A stretch of 64,000 nucleotides of DNA from positions 1 through 64,000 of the forward strand of contig NCGG01000012.1 of the NCBI GenBank assembly GCA_002278855.1. The letters are read 5' to 3'. This document shows positions 55,904-64,000 of the stretch, piece after piece. The position numbers and the translations under genes were made by a program. The stretch comes from Sphingomonadales bacterium 28-55-16 (GTDB taxonomy: Bacteria > Pseudomonadota > Alphaproteobacteria > Sphingomonadales > Sphingomonadaceae). Each line of letters starts with the position of its first letter. Position 1 is the stretch's first letter. The notes under the pieces are model-generated. The model worked only from the letters and a program-made list of their open reading frames with translations, was not told the origin of the DNA and ran no database searches.

Positions 55904-56146
55904 ATGGCCGAAGGCAATATCGCCGCCGATCAATTGCGTCTTTTCATTGAGCGCATCGAGCGTTTGGAAGAAGAGAAAAAGGGCATCGCGGACGACATTC
56001 GTGATGTTTACAGCGAAGCCAAAAGCCAAGGCTATGACGCGAAAATCATGCGTCAGATCGTACGTCTGCGCAAAATGAGCCAGGACGATCGTCAGGAAAT
56101 GGAAGCGATCCTCGACACCTATAAATCGGCTCTTGGCCTCGCGTAA
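55904..56146 (+). CDS. gapR: GapR nucleoid-associated protein (DUF2312)
   Basis: An 80-residue DUF2312 protein: [48 protein letters not shown]. GapR in Caulobacter binds overtwisted DNA, clamping it as a tetramer, and helps replication. The short length and the coiled-coil N-terminus match. It is restricted mainly to alphaproteobacteria and so supports the taxonomic reading. GGGAGAA precedes the ATG by about 5 bases. Confidence 0.92.
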   Translation: MAEGNIAADQLRLFIERIERLEEEKKGIADDIRDVYSEAKSQGYDAKIMRQIVRLRKMSQDDRQEMEAILDTYKSALGLA

Positions 56147-56320
56147 CGCCGCAGCAGCACACCGTAGCCGTCTTGATCAGGACGTGACGGTGGATAAATG
56201 ACGATGGCGACGTCGTCAGCGACTGCAGTGCAGTTGCGTTAAAGCACATGGCTTGCCCAATGGCGGGTGCCTGATGTAAGGGCCCAGCACCTTATCCTTT
56301 AGCCAGAGAAGAGCAGAGCC

Positions 56321-57064
56321 ATGGCAGGCCATAGCAAATTCAAAAATATCCAGCATCGCAAAGGTGCACAGGACAAAAAGCGTTCAGCGCAATTTTCCAA
56401 GCTTTCGCGCGAAATAACCGTGGCGGCGAAGATGGGCATGCCCGATCCGGACATGAACCCACGTCTGCGCCTTGCGGTCAACGCAGCCAAGGCGCAATCG
56501 ATGCCCAAGGATAATATCCAGCGCGCGATCGACAAGGCCGCGGGCGGCGACGCGGAAAGCTATGATGAAATGCGCTATGAAGGCTATGGCCCCGGCGGCG
56601 TTGCGATCATCGTTGAGGCATTGACCGACAACCGCAACCGCACTGCGACCAATGTGCGCACCGCATTCAGCAAAAATGGGGGCAATCTTGGCGCATCAGG
56701 CGCGGTGAGCCATGGCTTTGACCGGATGGGCCTGATCACCTATCCGATCAGCGCAGGCGACGCCGACAGCGTGTTTGAAGCCGCATTGGAAGCCGGCGCC
56801 GAAGATGTGGAATCCAGCGAAGACGAACATAGCATCTGGACCGCAATGGACAGCCTGCACGAAGTCGCCAAGGCGCTTGAGGCAACATTGGGTGAAGCCG
56901 AAAGCGCGAAACTCGCATGGAAACCGCAGGTTCTTGTCGAGGTGGACGAAGCCAATGCCGCTACTTTGCTCAAGATGATTGATGCTCTGGAAGATGACGA
57001 CGATGTTCAGACTGTCTGGGGCAATTATGACGTGTCCGACGAGGTGATGGCGAAACTGGGATGA
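56321..57064 (+). CDS. yebC: YebC/PmpR family protein
   Basis: A 247-residue YebC-family protein: [39 protein letters not shown] and [33 protein letters not shown]. The family was described as transcriptional regulators and more recently as a factor for translation through difficult motifs such as polyproline. It leads the ruvCAB cluster, the usual arrangement. The stop is 10 bases from ruvC. Confidence 0.95.
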   Translation: MAGHSKFKNIQHRKGAQDKKRSAQFSKLSREITVAAKMGMPDPDMNPRLRLAVNAAKAQSMPKDNIQRAIDKAAGGDAESYDEMRYEGYGPGGVAIIVEALTDNRNRTATNVRTAFSKNGGNLGASGAVSHGFDRMGLITYPISAGDADSVFEAALEAGAEDVESSEDEHSIWTAMDSLHEVAKALEATLGEAESAKLAWKPQVLVEVDEANAATLLKMIDALEDDDDVQTVWGNYDVSDEVMAKLG

Positions 57065-57074
57065 TCATGTCGTC

Positions 57075-57545
57075 ATGATTATTTTGGGTCTCGACCCCGG
57101 CTTAGGGACGACCGGCTGGGGTATCATCCGTAAGGAAGGCAATCGCCTTTCGCATATCGACAATGGCGAGATTGAAACCGACGCCAAAATGCCATTGGCC
57201 AACCGGCTGGTGATGCTTGACGAAAAATTGCGCGCCGTGCTGGACCATTTTCGCCCCGATTATGCCGCGGTCGAAGAGGTTTTCGTCAACAAAAACCCGC
57301 AATCGACCCTTAAGCTGGGGCAAGCACGCGGCGTGGTGCTTTTGGGGGCAGCGCGCAACCACACGCCCGTCACCGAATATGCCGCGCGGCTGGTGAAAAA
57401 ATCCGTCGTTGGCACGGGCAAGGCAGAAAAAGAGCAGGTGCAGGCGATGCTGCGTATCTTATTACCAGGTCTCAAAATTGCTGGGCCGGACGCCGCCGAT
57501 GCCTTGGCGGTGGCGATCACCCATGCACATCATATTCGCGGTTGA
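57075..57545 (+). CDS. ruvC: Crossover junction endodeoxyribonuclease RuvC
   Basis: A 156-residue Holliday-junction resolvase. The catalytic acids are Asp7 in [13 protein letters not shown], Glu in VEEVF (about residue 67) and the C-terminal pair in [15 protein letters not shown]. It forms a dimer that cuts junctions moved by RuvAB. Length is slightly short but all acids are present. A dispersed inverted repeat separates it from ruvA. Confidence 0.96.
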   Translation: MIILGLDPGLGTTGWGIIRKEGNRLSHIDNGEIETDAKMPLANRLVMLDEKLRAVLDHFRPDYAAVEEVFVNKNPQSTLKLGQARGVVLLGAARNHTPVTEYAARLVKKSVVGTGKAEKEQVQAMLRILLPGLKIAGPDAADALAVAITHAHHIRG

Positions 57546-57549
57546 TGGG

Positions 57550-57635
57550 TTCACGCAGAGGCGCAGAGAGCGCAAAGTATATGGACCACGAAGGTACATA
57601 TTTTGATCTCTGCGTCCTCTGCGCCTCCCCGTGAA
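57550..57635. repeat. Inverted repeat between ruvC and ruvA
   Basis: The left arm (57550-57577, starting TTCACGCAGAGGCGCAGAG) and right arm (57608-57635, ending CTCCCCGTGAA) are imperfect reverse complements, about 23 of 28 bases. The CTCTGCG / CGCAGAG text is that of a dispersed repeat found between genes in many bacteria. It could fold as a long hairpin in the ruvC-ruvA transcript. Confidence 0.75.
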
Positions 57636-57705
57636 ATCAAACTTCCTGTTCCCACGATGTTCTCTTTTGCTTGCCGATCAGGAATCGAACGGCTAACCCG
57701 CCAAC

Positions 57706-58314
57706 ATGATTGCAAAGCTGTATGGACGCATTGATGAAACGGGCGTTGACCATCTGGTCATCGACGTCAACGGCGTCGGCTATCTGGTGCAGGCCAGCGC
57801 GCGGACATTATCGGCATTGGGCAAGACGGATGATTTTGCCACCGTCTTTACCGAAATGCAGGTATCGGAAAATGACATGCGCCTCATCGGTTTTGCCACG
57901 CGCGAGGAACGCGACTGGTTCCGCTTGCTGACCGGCGTGCAAGGCGTAGGCGGCAAGGTTGGGCTGGCGATATTGTCCGCGATTGAACCGCAGGACTTGG
58001 CGCTTGCGATCGGCAGCGGCGATGCCGCGATGGTCGCCCGCGCCAATGGTGTTGGCCCAAAGCTTGCTAGCCGCATCGTCAATGAATTGAAGGATAAGGT
58101 GGGCGCACTCGCCGGCATCGGCGGCGGCGCGAAGCTGATGGCCACGGGCGCTGCAAACGGCAACCATGCACAAGACGCAATGTCGGCGCTCGCCAATTTG
58201 GGCTTTAAACCCGGCGAAGCAGGAAGCGCCGTGGCGCTGGCGGTTGAAGAGCTTGGCCCAGATGCGACATTGGATGCGCTCGTGCGGCTAGCGTTGAAGA
58301 AGGCATCGCGGTGA
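57706..58314 (+). CDS. ruvA: Holliday junction branch migration protein RuvA
   Basis: A 202-residue Ruv[29 protein letters not shown] (OB domain), two helix-hairpin-helix segments ([20 protein letters not shown] and [22 protein letters not shown]), and the C-terminal RuvB-binding domain ([15 protein letters not shown]). It tetramerises on junction DNA. The GTGA overlap with ruvB indicates coupling. Confidence 0.96.
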   Translation: MIAKLYGRIDETGVDHLVIDVNGVGYLVQASARTLSALGKTDDFATVFTEMQVSENDMRLIGFATREERDWFRLLTGVQGVGGKVGLAILSAIEPQDLALAIGSGDAAMVARANGVGPKLASRIVNELKDKVGALAGIGGGAKLMATGAANGNHAQDAMSALANLGFKPGEAGSAVALAVEELGPDATLDALVRLALKKASR

Positions 58315-59333
58315 GCGACGACCGCCTCACCACGCCGGACAAACGGCCAGAAGATATCGACGCCGCTTTGCGTCCAAAAACGCTTGCCGAATTTATCGGT
58401 CAGGCTGCGGCGCGGGACAATTTGCGGGTGTTTATTGAAGCGGCGAAGGGCCGTGGGCAGCCATTGGACCATGTGTTGTTCTTTGGCCCGCCGGGGCTTG
58501 GCAAGACGACATTGGCGCAGATTGTGGCCAAGGAAATGGGCGTGGGTTTCCGCGCCACGTCCGGCCCTGTCATTGCCAAATCGGGCGACTTGGCAGCGTT
58601 GCTGACCAATTTGGAAGATGGCGACGTCCTGTTCATTGACGAAATCCACCGCTTAAGCCCCGTGGTTGAGGAAATCCTTTACCCCGCGATGGAGGACCGT
58701 GCGCTGGATATCATGATCGGCGAAGGCCCCTCGGCGCGCTCGGTGCGGATTGATTTGCCGGCGTTCACGCTTGTTGGCGCGACCACGCGACAAGGTTTGC
58801 TGACGACGCCATTGCGCGACCGCTTCGGCATTCCGGTGCGGCTGAACTTCTATACGCATGATGAGCTTGAGCTGGTGGTCACCCGCGCGGCGCGGTTGCT
58901 CGATCTGGGCATTGCGCCCGATGGCGCGAACGAGATTGCCAAGCGCGCACGCGGTACGCCGCGCATTGCCGGACGGTTGCTCCGCCGCGTGCGCGACTTT
59001 GCCAATGTCGCAGGTGAACCTGTCGTCACCGCCAAAATTGCAGACAATGCGCTCAATCGGCTTGAGGTTGATGCGCTTGGCCTTGATGCGATGGACCGGC
59101 GCTATCTATACATGATCGCGGATATCTATCGTGGTGGCCCGGTGGGCGTCGAGGCGCTGGCCGCTGGCCTATCGGAACCCCGCGACACCATTGAGGATGT
59201 GGTTGAGCCTTATCTGCTGCAATTGGGCCTCATCGCCCGCACGGCGCGCGGTCGGTGCCTCAATGCGCCGGGGTGGAAACATCTTGGCCTCAATCCGCCA
59301 GCCGGATCGCAGGATGGATTATTTGATACATAA
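58311..59333 (+). CDS. ruvB: Holliday junction ATP-dependent helicase RuvB
   Basis: A 340-residue AAA+ motor. Walker [11 protein letters not shown], Walker [10 protein letters not shown], sensor [19 protein letters not shown] and a C-terminal winged helix ([45 protein letters not shown]-type). GTG 58311 overlaps the ruvA stop. A 90-base gap to ybgC follows. Confidence 0.97.
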   Translation: MSDDRLTTPDKRPEDIDAALRPKTLAEFIGQAAARDNLRVFIEAAKGRGQPLDHVLFFGPPGLGKTTLAQIVAKEMGVGFRATSGPVIAKSGDLAALLTNLEDGDVLFIDEIHRLSPVVEEILYPAMEDRALDIMIGEGPSARSVRIDLPAFTLVGATTRQGLLTTPLRDRFGIPVRLNFYTHDELELVVTRAARLLDLGIAPDGANEIAKRARGTPRIAGRLLRRVRDFANVAGEPVVTAKIADNALNRLEVDALGLDAMDRRYLYMIADIYRGGPVGVEALAAGLSEPRDTIEDVVEPYLLQLGLIARTARGRCLNAPGWKHLGLNPPAGSQDGLFDT

Positions 59334-59423
59334 CGTTGCGTGGAGTCTCTCAAGCGACCAATTGAGCGCGCGCAAACTAAAAACCCTTCCCGCCGGACTC
59401 GACAACGGTTAAGCAATTCGTCG

Positions 59424-59876
59424 ATGACCGTCCCTACACCCTATCAAGGCCATTTTGACGGCACGAAGCACCTGTTTGCCGTGCGGGTCTATTTTGAAGA
59501 CACCGACTTTTCGGGTGTCGTCTACCATGCGCGCTATCTGCATTTTATGGAGCGCGCGCGTTCGGACATGCTCGCCTGCGTCGGCATTGACCAGCGCACG
59601 GTGCATGCCCAAGGCCAGGGCGCTTATGCGGTCACGCAAATGCATATCAAATATCGGCGCCCGGCGCATTTTGACGATGCTCTGGTGGTTGTCAGCACAG
59701 TCGAAGCATTGCGCGCGGCCAGTTGCGACATTCATCAAACCATCATGCGCGGCGACGAAATACTGACCGAGGCGCAGGTGACTGCAGCCTTTGTTTCACC
59801 AGACGGCAAACCCCGACGGCAGCCTGCGCACTGGGTCGCGGCATTCCAACCCATTATAAACAGACACGCAGAATAG
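59424..59876 (+). CDS. ybgC: Tol-Pal-associated acyl-CoA thioesterase YbgC
   Basis: A 150-residue hotdog thioesterase: FAVRVYFEDTDFSGVVYHARYLHFMERAR contains the 4HBT signature with the catalytic Asp (EDTDFSG) and the family's YHxRYLxFMERAR. It typically begins the tol-pal operon, as here, seven bases before tolQ. I placed the start at ATG 59424; the open frame reaches 59340 but the upstream sequence lacks conservation. Confidence 0.92.
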   Translation: MTVPTPYQGHFDGTKHLFAVRVYFEDTDFSGVVYHARYLHFMERARSDMLACVGIDQRTVHAQGQGAYAVTQMHIKYRRPAHFDDALVVVSTVEALRAASCDIHQTIMRGDEILTEAQVTAAFVSPDGKPRRQPAHWVAAFQPIINRHAE

Positions 59877-59883
59877 GATATTC

Positions 59884-60576
59884 ATGGAACTGCTTATCGC
59901 GACCCAAAATGTTGGTTTTTCGCCAATTAAACTATTTCTCGATGCCGATTTGGTGGTCAAGTCGGTCATCATTGGCCTCGCGCTCGCCAGCATCTGGGGA
60001 TGGACAATCATCATCAGCTTCACAGCAAAAATGTCCGGCATCAACAAGAAGAGCGACCTGTTTGAACGCGATTTTTGGGGCAGTTCCGATATCGCAGCTT
60101 TCGCTAAAATGCACAGCCAGAACGAATTGCCCGTGGCCAAGGTGTTTGCCGCAGGGATGGCCGAATGGCGTCTGTCGACCAACGGCAAGAGCATTGATCG
60201 CGCCGGAACACGCGAGCGGCTTGCCACGGCAATGGATGCAACGATTGCCGCAGAAACCGACCGCCTTGCCAACCGCTTGAACTTTCTTGCGACCACGGGA
60301 TCGGTTGCGCCATTTGTCGGCCTGTTCGGAACCGTCTGGGGCATCATGCGCAGCTTTGCGGCGATTGCGGCTGAACAAAATTCAAGCCTTGCAGTTGTGG
60401 CCCCGGGTATTGCCGAGGCGTTGTTTGCCACCGCAATCGGCCTGTTCGCCGCCATTCCTGCGGTCATCGCCTATAACCGCTTCTCGCACCGGCTGAACCA
60501 ATATGAAGCGCGCATGGGGCGTTTTGCCGACGGCTTCCACGGCACGCTGAGCCGCGAATTGGAGCTTGAGGTTTAA
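59884..60576 (+). CDS. tolQ: Tol-Pal system proton-channel protein TolQ
   Basis: A 230-residue, three-TM inner-membrane protein of the TolQ/ExbB family. The first TM is about residues 20-40, then cytoplasmic text, then ATTGSVAPFVGLFGTVWGIMRSF and VAPGIAEALFATAIGLFAAIPAVIAYN, the TM2/TM3 core with the conserved Thr/Gly. With TolR it uses the proton gradient to energise TolA. AGGATATTC before the ATG. Confidence 0.94.
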   Translation: MELLIATQNVGFSPIKLFLDADLVVKSVIIGLALASIWGWTIIISFTAKMSGINKKSDLFERDFWGSSDIAAFAKMHSQNELPVAKVFAAGMAEWRLSTNGKSIDRAGTRERLATAMDATIAAETDRLANRLNFLATTGSVAPFVGLFGTVWGIMRSFAAIAAEQNSSLAVVAPGIAEALFATAIGLFAAIPAVIAYNRFSHRLNQYEARMGRFADGFHGTLSRELELEV

Positions 60577-60578
60577 AC

Positions 60579-61040
60579 ATGGCCATGAACACCTCATCAA
60601 GCGGTGGTGGCGGACGCGGGCGCAGACGGGGGAGTCGGCGCGCACCGATGGCGGACATTAACGTCACGCCGTTCGTTGACGTCATGCTGGTCTTGCTCAT
60701 TATCTTCATGGTGACCGCGCCCTTGTTGGTGACCGGGGTACCTGTCGAGCTTCCGGAAAGCCGCGCCAATGCGCTGGATCAAAAGGATGAACCCATAGAA
60801 ATCGCGATCGACCGTGATGGCGTGACCTTTATCGACGGCACAGAAGTTGCGCCCGCAGAGCTTGCGGCACGGTTGGAAGAAATCGCCGCAGCGCAGACCG
60901 CAGACGCGCCGCGCCAGATCATGCTGCGCGGCGATACCGCGATCAGCTATGGTCAAATGATGCGCGTCATGGGCGAATTGAACCGCGCTGGATTGAACAG
61001 CGTGAGCCTGGTCACCACCGGTTCATCCGGCGAAACCTAA
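60579..61040 (+). CDS. tolR: Tol-Pal system protein TolR (ExbD family)
   Basis: A 153-residue protein with one TM. MADINVTPFVDVMLVLLIIFMVTAPLL holds the functional Asp of the ExbD/TolR helix; the rest is a periplasmic domain (LPESRANALDQKDEPIEIAIDRDGVTFI). An Arg-rich N-terminal cytoplasmic tail (GGGRGRRRGSRR) precedes it. It follows tolQ by two bases. Confidence 0.93.
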   Translation: MAMNTSSSGGGGRGRRRGSRRAPMADINVTPFVDVMLVLLIIFMVTAPLLVTGVPVELPESRANALDQKDEPIEIAIDRDGVTFIDGTEVAPAELAARLEEIAAAQTADAPRQIMLRGDTAISYGQMMRVMGELNRAGLNSVSLVTTGSSGET

Positions 61041-61044
61041 CCCG

Positions 61045-61905
61045 ATGGCAATGGATCGGGCGGAGAAACTGGGACTTGGCGCGGCGGTTGGCGGCCATGC
61101 CCTTTTGCTGGGCATGTTCGCGCTTGGGCTGATGGCGTCTGCAAAGACCGCGCCGAAACAAGAGTCTATTTCCGTGTCGCTGGTGGGCGAAATAGCCGAT
61201 GTCTCCACCGCGCCCGATGCGATCCAAGAAGAATCTGCCCCGCCGGCGGCGGGTGACACCGCGCCAGCTGAGCCGCCCCCTGCCCCGACGCCCGTCATGC
61301 AGATCGAAAAACCGTTGGAAAAGCCTGTGAAGCCCGACACGACGCCGCCCCTTAGCAAGGTCGCCGTGAAAAAAGAGCCGGTGAAACAGCCCCCTGCAAA
61401 GACACCTGCCCCCGCCGTGAAAACCGCCGCTGTGACACCAAAAACCACCAAGGCAGCAGCCGTCAGCGGCAAAGGCACAACGCCCGCAAAGCCCGGCGGG
61501 TTAACCCGAAGCTTTCTCGACAGCATCGACAATATTGGCAAGGCCCCCGGCGCGGGCAAGGCTGTTGGAACCCCTGCTGCCAAAACCGCTGCCGAAGTGC
61601 GCCGATCGGTGGGTGTCAGCATCGCTGGACAAATCCGCAGCCGCGTGCGCGCTTGTGCGCCGTCCGGCATCGATATCAATAAGATCGAAACCTTTGTAAC
61701 GTTGAACCTTGAACCCACAGGCAAGTTGACTTTGGTCCGCTTTGACAAGCAGACTGGCGTTAATGACAGCAACCAGCCGCAGGCAGGGCCGTTGAAAGAT
61801 TGCATCTTGCAAGCGGTGCGTGCAGCATCGCCTTATGGCGGGCTGGACCCCGAATATTATGACGTTTGGAAAACCCATGCGCTGCGTCTGCGCGCAACGG
61901 GATAA
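61045..61905 (+). CDS. tolA: TolA-like energy-transducing protein
   Basis: A 286-residue protein: one N-terminal TM (residues ~10-30, GAAVGGHALLLGMFALGLMA), a long Pro/Ala/Lys-rich middle (residues ~55-150), and a C-terminal domain beginning near VGVSIAGQIRSRVRACAPSGIDINK with NLEPTGKL and ASPYGGLDPEYYDVWKTHALRL. This is the TolA/TonB-like arrangement spanning the periplasm. Position between tolR and tolB identifies it. ATG 61051 is an alternative start. Confidence 0.85.
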   Translation: MAMDRAEKLGLGAAVGGHALLLGMFALGLMASAKTAPKQESISVSLVGEIADVSTAPDAIQEESAPPAAGDTAPAEPPPAPTPVMQIEKPLEKPVKPDTTPPLSKVAVKKEPVKQPPAKTPAPAVKTAAVTPKTTKAAAVSGKGTTPAKPGGLTRSFLDSIDNIGKAPGAGKAVGTPAAKTAAEVRRSVGVSIAGQIRSRVRACAPSGIDINKIETFVTLNLEPTGKLTLVRFDKQTGVNDSNQPQAGPLKDCILQAVRAASPYGGLDPEYYDVWKTHALRLRATG

Positions 61906-61918
61906 AGGAATGAGATAT

Positions 61919-63283
61919 ATGTCACTCTTCGCACGACACCAGAAATTGGCGTCTTTCCTGCTTTTCATCTTGGGCACGCAAGCCGCCATAGCGCAAACGC
62001 CGCCGCCTGCTGCGCCCGTATCGGATGAGCCCGAACTGGTGGAATTCGATACGTCCAAAACGCGCTCCATCGCGGTGCCCGCTTTGGTCGCGCCTGCCCC
62101 TGTTGACACGGCAGCGGGCAACAGCGTCGCGCTTGGACGCCAGATCGCTGAGGTGATCTCGTCTGACTTGCGCGCATCGGGCGTCTTTGAAACCCAAGGT
62201 CCCAATGGTCTGCGGGCCATCACCTTGCCAGAGGTCACAACACCCCAGTTCGATTATTGGAAATCGCGCCGCGTCGAACAGTTGGTGCAGGGCTTTGTCC
62301 GCGTCGGCGGCGATGGCAATCTGACCGTGGGTTGCTATTTATATGATGTCGGTTTTGGCAATGAAACCACGCGCCTTGGCTTTAACGTACCGCCGCGTGA
62401 ATGGCGCAGAGCTGCGCATAAATGCGCCGATGCGATTTATGCACGCTTGACGGGTGAGCTGCCCTTTTTCGACAGCCGCATCGCCTATATCGCCGAAAGC
62501 GGCCCAAAGAATAAGCGGATCAAGCGCCTTGCGATCATGGACTCGGATGGCGCGAACCATCGCTTCATCACCAATGGCCAGTCGACGGCGCTCACGCCGC
62601 GCTTCTCGCCCAATTACAAATCGATATTGTATCTGTCTTATGTCGACGGCAATCCGCGTATTTATGTTTACGACATCGATGCCGGACGCCAGCGCCTGAT
62701 CACCCAGTCGACCAGCCCGACTTTCGCGCCGCGTTGGTCGCCCGATGGTCAGACAATATTATATTCAATGGCCGTGTCGGGAAATACCGACGTCTATAAA
62801 ATTGCAGCCAGCGGCAACGGCACGCCTGTCAAGCTGACCAGCTCGCCCGGTATTGATGTCGGCGGCAGCTTCTCCCCTGATGGCCGCCAGATTGTCTTTG
62901 AAAGCGACCGTTCGGGCAGCCAACAAATCTATCTGATGAACGCCGACGGCAGCAATCAACGTCGCATCAGCTTTGGTTCCGGACGCTATGCGACGCCCGA
63001 ATGGAGCCCGCGGGCTGACCTCATCGCCTTTACCCGCATTGCCGGCGACTTCCGCGTCGGCACGATGCGGCCAGATGGCTCCGGCGAACGCTTGCTGACC
63101 GATAGCTGGCAGGACGAGGCACCGACATGGGCACCCAATGGCCGCGTCATTCAGTTCTTCCGCACAGCCAAAGGAAGTGGCAAAACAAGCATCTGGCAAG
63201 TCGACCTTACGGGCTCTAATGAACGGCAATTGCCCACGCCTGTCGATGGTTCAGACCCGGCATGGGGACCCGTTTTGCCTTAA
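61919..63283 (+). CDS. tolB: Tol-Pal system beta-propeller protein TolB
   Basis: A 454-residue periplasmic protein that binds Pal. Signal peptide to AIAQ, N-terminal domain to about residue 165, then a beta-propeller with repeats of the TolB type (ALTPRFSPNYKSILYLSYVDGNPRIYVYD, TFAPRWSPDGQTILYSMAVSGNTDVYK). I chose ATG 61919 because AAGGA is 9 bases before it; ATG 61910 is the alternative. The frame is open from 61820 inside tolA. Confidence 0.95.
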   Translation: MSLFARHQKLASFLLFILGTQAAIAQTPPPAAPVSDEPELVEFDTSKTRSIAVPALVAPAPVDTAAGNSVALGRQIAEVISSDLRASGVFETQGPNGLRAITLPEVTTPQFDYWKSRRVEQLVQGFVRVGGDGNLTVGCYLYDVGFGNETTRLGFNVPPREWRRAAHKCADAIYARLTGELPFFDSRIAYIAESGPKNKRIKRLAIMDSDGANHRFITNGQSTALTPRFSPNYKSILYLSYVDGNPRIYVYDIDAGRQRLITQSTSPTFAPRWSPDGQTILYSMAVSGNTDVYKIAASGNGTPVKLTSSPGIDVGGSFSPDGRQIVFESDRSGSQQIYLMNADGSNQRRISFGSGRYATPEWSPRADLIAFTRIAGDFRVGTMRPDGSGERLLTDSWQDEAPTWAPNGRVIQFFRTAKGSGKTSIWQVDLTGSNERQLPTPVDGSDPAWGPVLP

Positions 63284-63343
63284 AGACGTTTCACTCTTAT
63301 ATGCATCCCGAAGTGCATTCGGGCTCAGTCAAAGGAGAATATC

Positions 63344-63874
63344 ATGAAATCACATATGATCAAAATGGCAGCCATATTGCTGGTGTCGACCGCTTTTGTA
63401 ACCGGCTGCGGCAAGAAAAAGGTCGACGCGCTACCGCCCGCCGCCCAGGGTACAGACTATGGCCAGAACGCGACCGATCCCAATGCCGGCACCGGCCAGA
63501 TCATCCCGGGAAGCCAGGAAGATTTCCTGCAGCAGGTTGGCCAGTTTGGCGATCGGATCCTTTTTGAAACCGATCGTTTCAACGTCGATGCCGAAGATCA
63601 GGCCGTGCTGCAGCGTCAGGCCCAATGGTTGGCCCAATATCCTAACACCCGCGTGATTGTCGAAGGTCATGCGGACGAACGCGGCACGCGCGATTACAAT
63701 CTGGCGCTTGGGGAACGCCGCGCCAATTCCGCCAAAAACTATCTGACCTCGATCGGTGTCGACGCAAGCCGTATCCAGACCGTGAGCTATGGCAAGGAAC
63801 GGCCATCGGCATTGGGGTCGGACGAACAGTCCTGGACGCAGAACCGCCGTGCGGTGACGGTAACCGTTCGATAA
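63344..63874 (+). CDS. pal: Peptidoglycan-associated lipoprotein Pal
   Basis: A 176-residue outer-membrane lipoprotein. The lipobox VTGC follows MIKMAAILLVSTAF. The OmpA-like domain contains FETDRFNVDAEDQAVLQRQAQWL, VIVEGHADERGTRDYNLALGERRANSAKNYL (peptidoglycan-binding Asp and Arg) and NRRAVTVTVR. AAAGGAGAATATC precedes the ATG. It closes the tol-pal operon. Confidence 0.96.
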   Translation: MKSHMIKMAAILLVSTAFVTGCGKKKVDALPPAAQGTDYGQNATDPNAGTGQIIPGSQEDFLQQVGQFGDRILFETDRFNVDAEDQAVLQRQAQWLAQYPNTRVIVEGHADERGTRDYNLALGERRANSAKNYLTSIGVDASRIQTVSYGKERPSALGSDEQSWTQNRRAVTVTVR

Positions 63875-63953
63875 ACAAGGGCTTTAGGCCAGTGGTCTTG
63901 CTCCGGTCCATCCGGATGAGACACTGGCTTGGAACGTCGGATGTGATTTGAGA

Positions 63954-63995
63954 AAGTGCGCATGAGGGCAATCTGGCCCTTAAGCGCACTTTTTT
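63954..63995 (+). terminator. Rho-independent terminator after pal
   Basis: AAGTGCGC/GCGCACTT (8 bp) with an inner GAGGGC/GCCCTT stem and a 6-base loop, then TTTTTT. It is 80 bases past the pal stop and near the window's end, and probably ends the tol-pal transcript. Confidence 0.8.
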
Positions 63996-64000
63996 GCGCC

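Noticed and set aside
1-64000. CRISPR arrays, IS elements, prophage
   Set aside because: No regularly spaced direct repeats, transposase or integrase motifs or phage structural genes were seen on either strand.

Overview
The window looks like ordinary chromosome from an alphaproteobacterium, most probably a sphingomonad (Sphingopyxis/Sphingorhabdus type). The signs are a GapR (DUF2312) gene, a DUF1244 gene, a ybgC-tolQRAB-pal cluster joined to yebC-ruvCAB, a large OmpF-less TonB-dependent receptor locus, Coq4 and UbiK ubiquinone factors, a penicillin-acylase-family enzyme, and a degenerate intergenic repeat of a kind I associate with sphingomonads. The genus is inference from protein resemblance; no search was run. 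There is no rRNA operon, IS element, prophage or CRISPR array. One tRNA-Val lies near 29.7 kb.

Layout. 1-8.7 kb: housekeeping genes (truncated fatty acid hydroxylase, ArsC-like protein, glycerophosphodiesterase, panB, the yfgM-bamB-der set, a DUF418 membrane protein, coq4). 8.7-11.6 kb: purL, preceded by a 725-base gene-free region that holds two candidate structured RNAs, each ending in a strong minus-strand terminator. 11.6-22.6 kb: a catabolic island of CoA-thioester enzymes in two divergent operons. One has an RhlG-like SDR and a paired heteromeric acyl-CoA dehydrogenase. The other has an MFS carrier, an ACAD11-type dehydrogenase, a Zn-alcohol dehydrogenase, an ACAD10/11-type kinase, two SDRs and a beta-lactamase-fold hydrolase. 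22.7-30 kb: EamA exporter, GNAT, ispG, S1/P1 nuclease, M3 peptidase, a winged-helix regulator and tRNA-Val.

30-38 kb: tlpA-like thioredoxin, argH-lptM-like lipoprotein-lysA, a siroheme synthase with a vestigial second domain, proC, two hotdog thioesterases, YbjN, UbiK, TspO and a small orphan. 38-52 kb: M16 peptidase, a penicillin/AHL-acylase-family enzyme, clpB, then a locus with a TPR-aspartyl beta-hydroxylase gene split by a one-base frameshift, a small secreted protein, a sulfotransferase-like protein and a 993-residue TonB-dependent receptor. 52-64 kb: cyclophilin, queA, pyk, DUF1244, gapR, yebC, ruvC, ruvA, ruvB, ybgC, tolQ, tolR, tolA, tolB and pal, closing with a strong terminator.

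The best candidates for undescribed biology are the ~335-nt structured RNA directly upstream of purL, which may be an attenuator or a free ncRNA; the CCUCC-rich sRNA candidate beside it; and the kinase plus ACAD pairing in the catabolic island, which suggests a 4-hydroxyacyl-CoA (lactone or hydroxy-acid) pathway.
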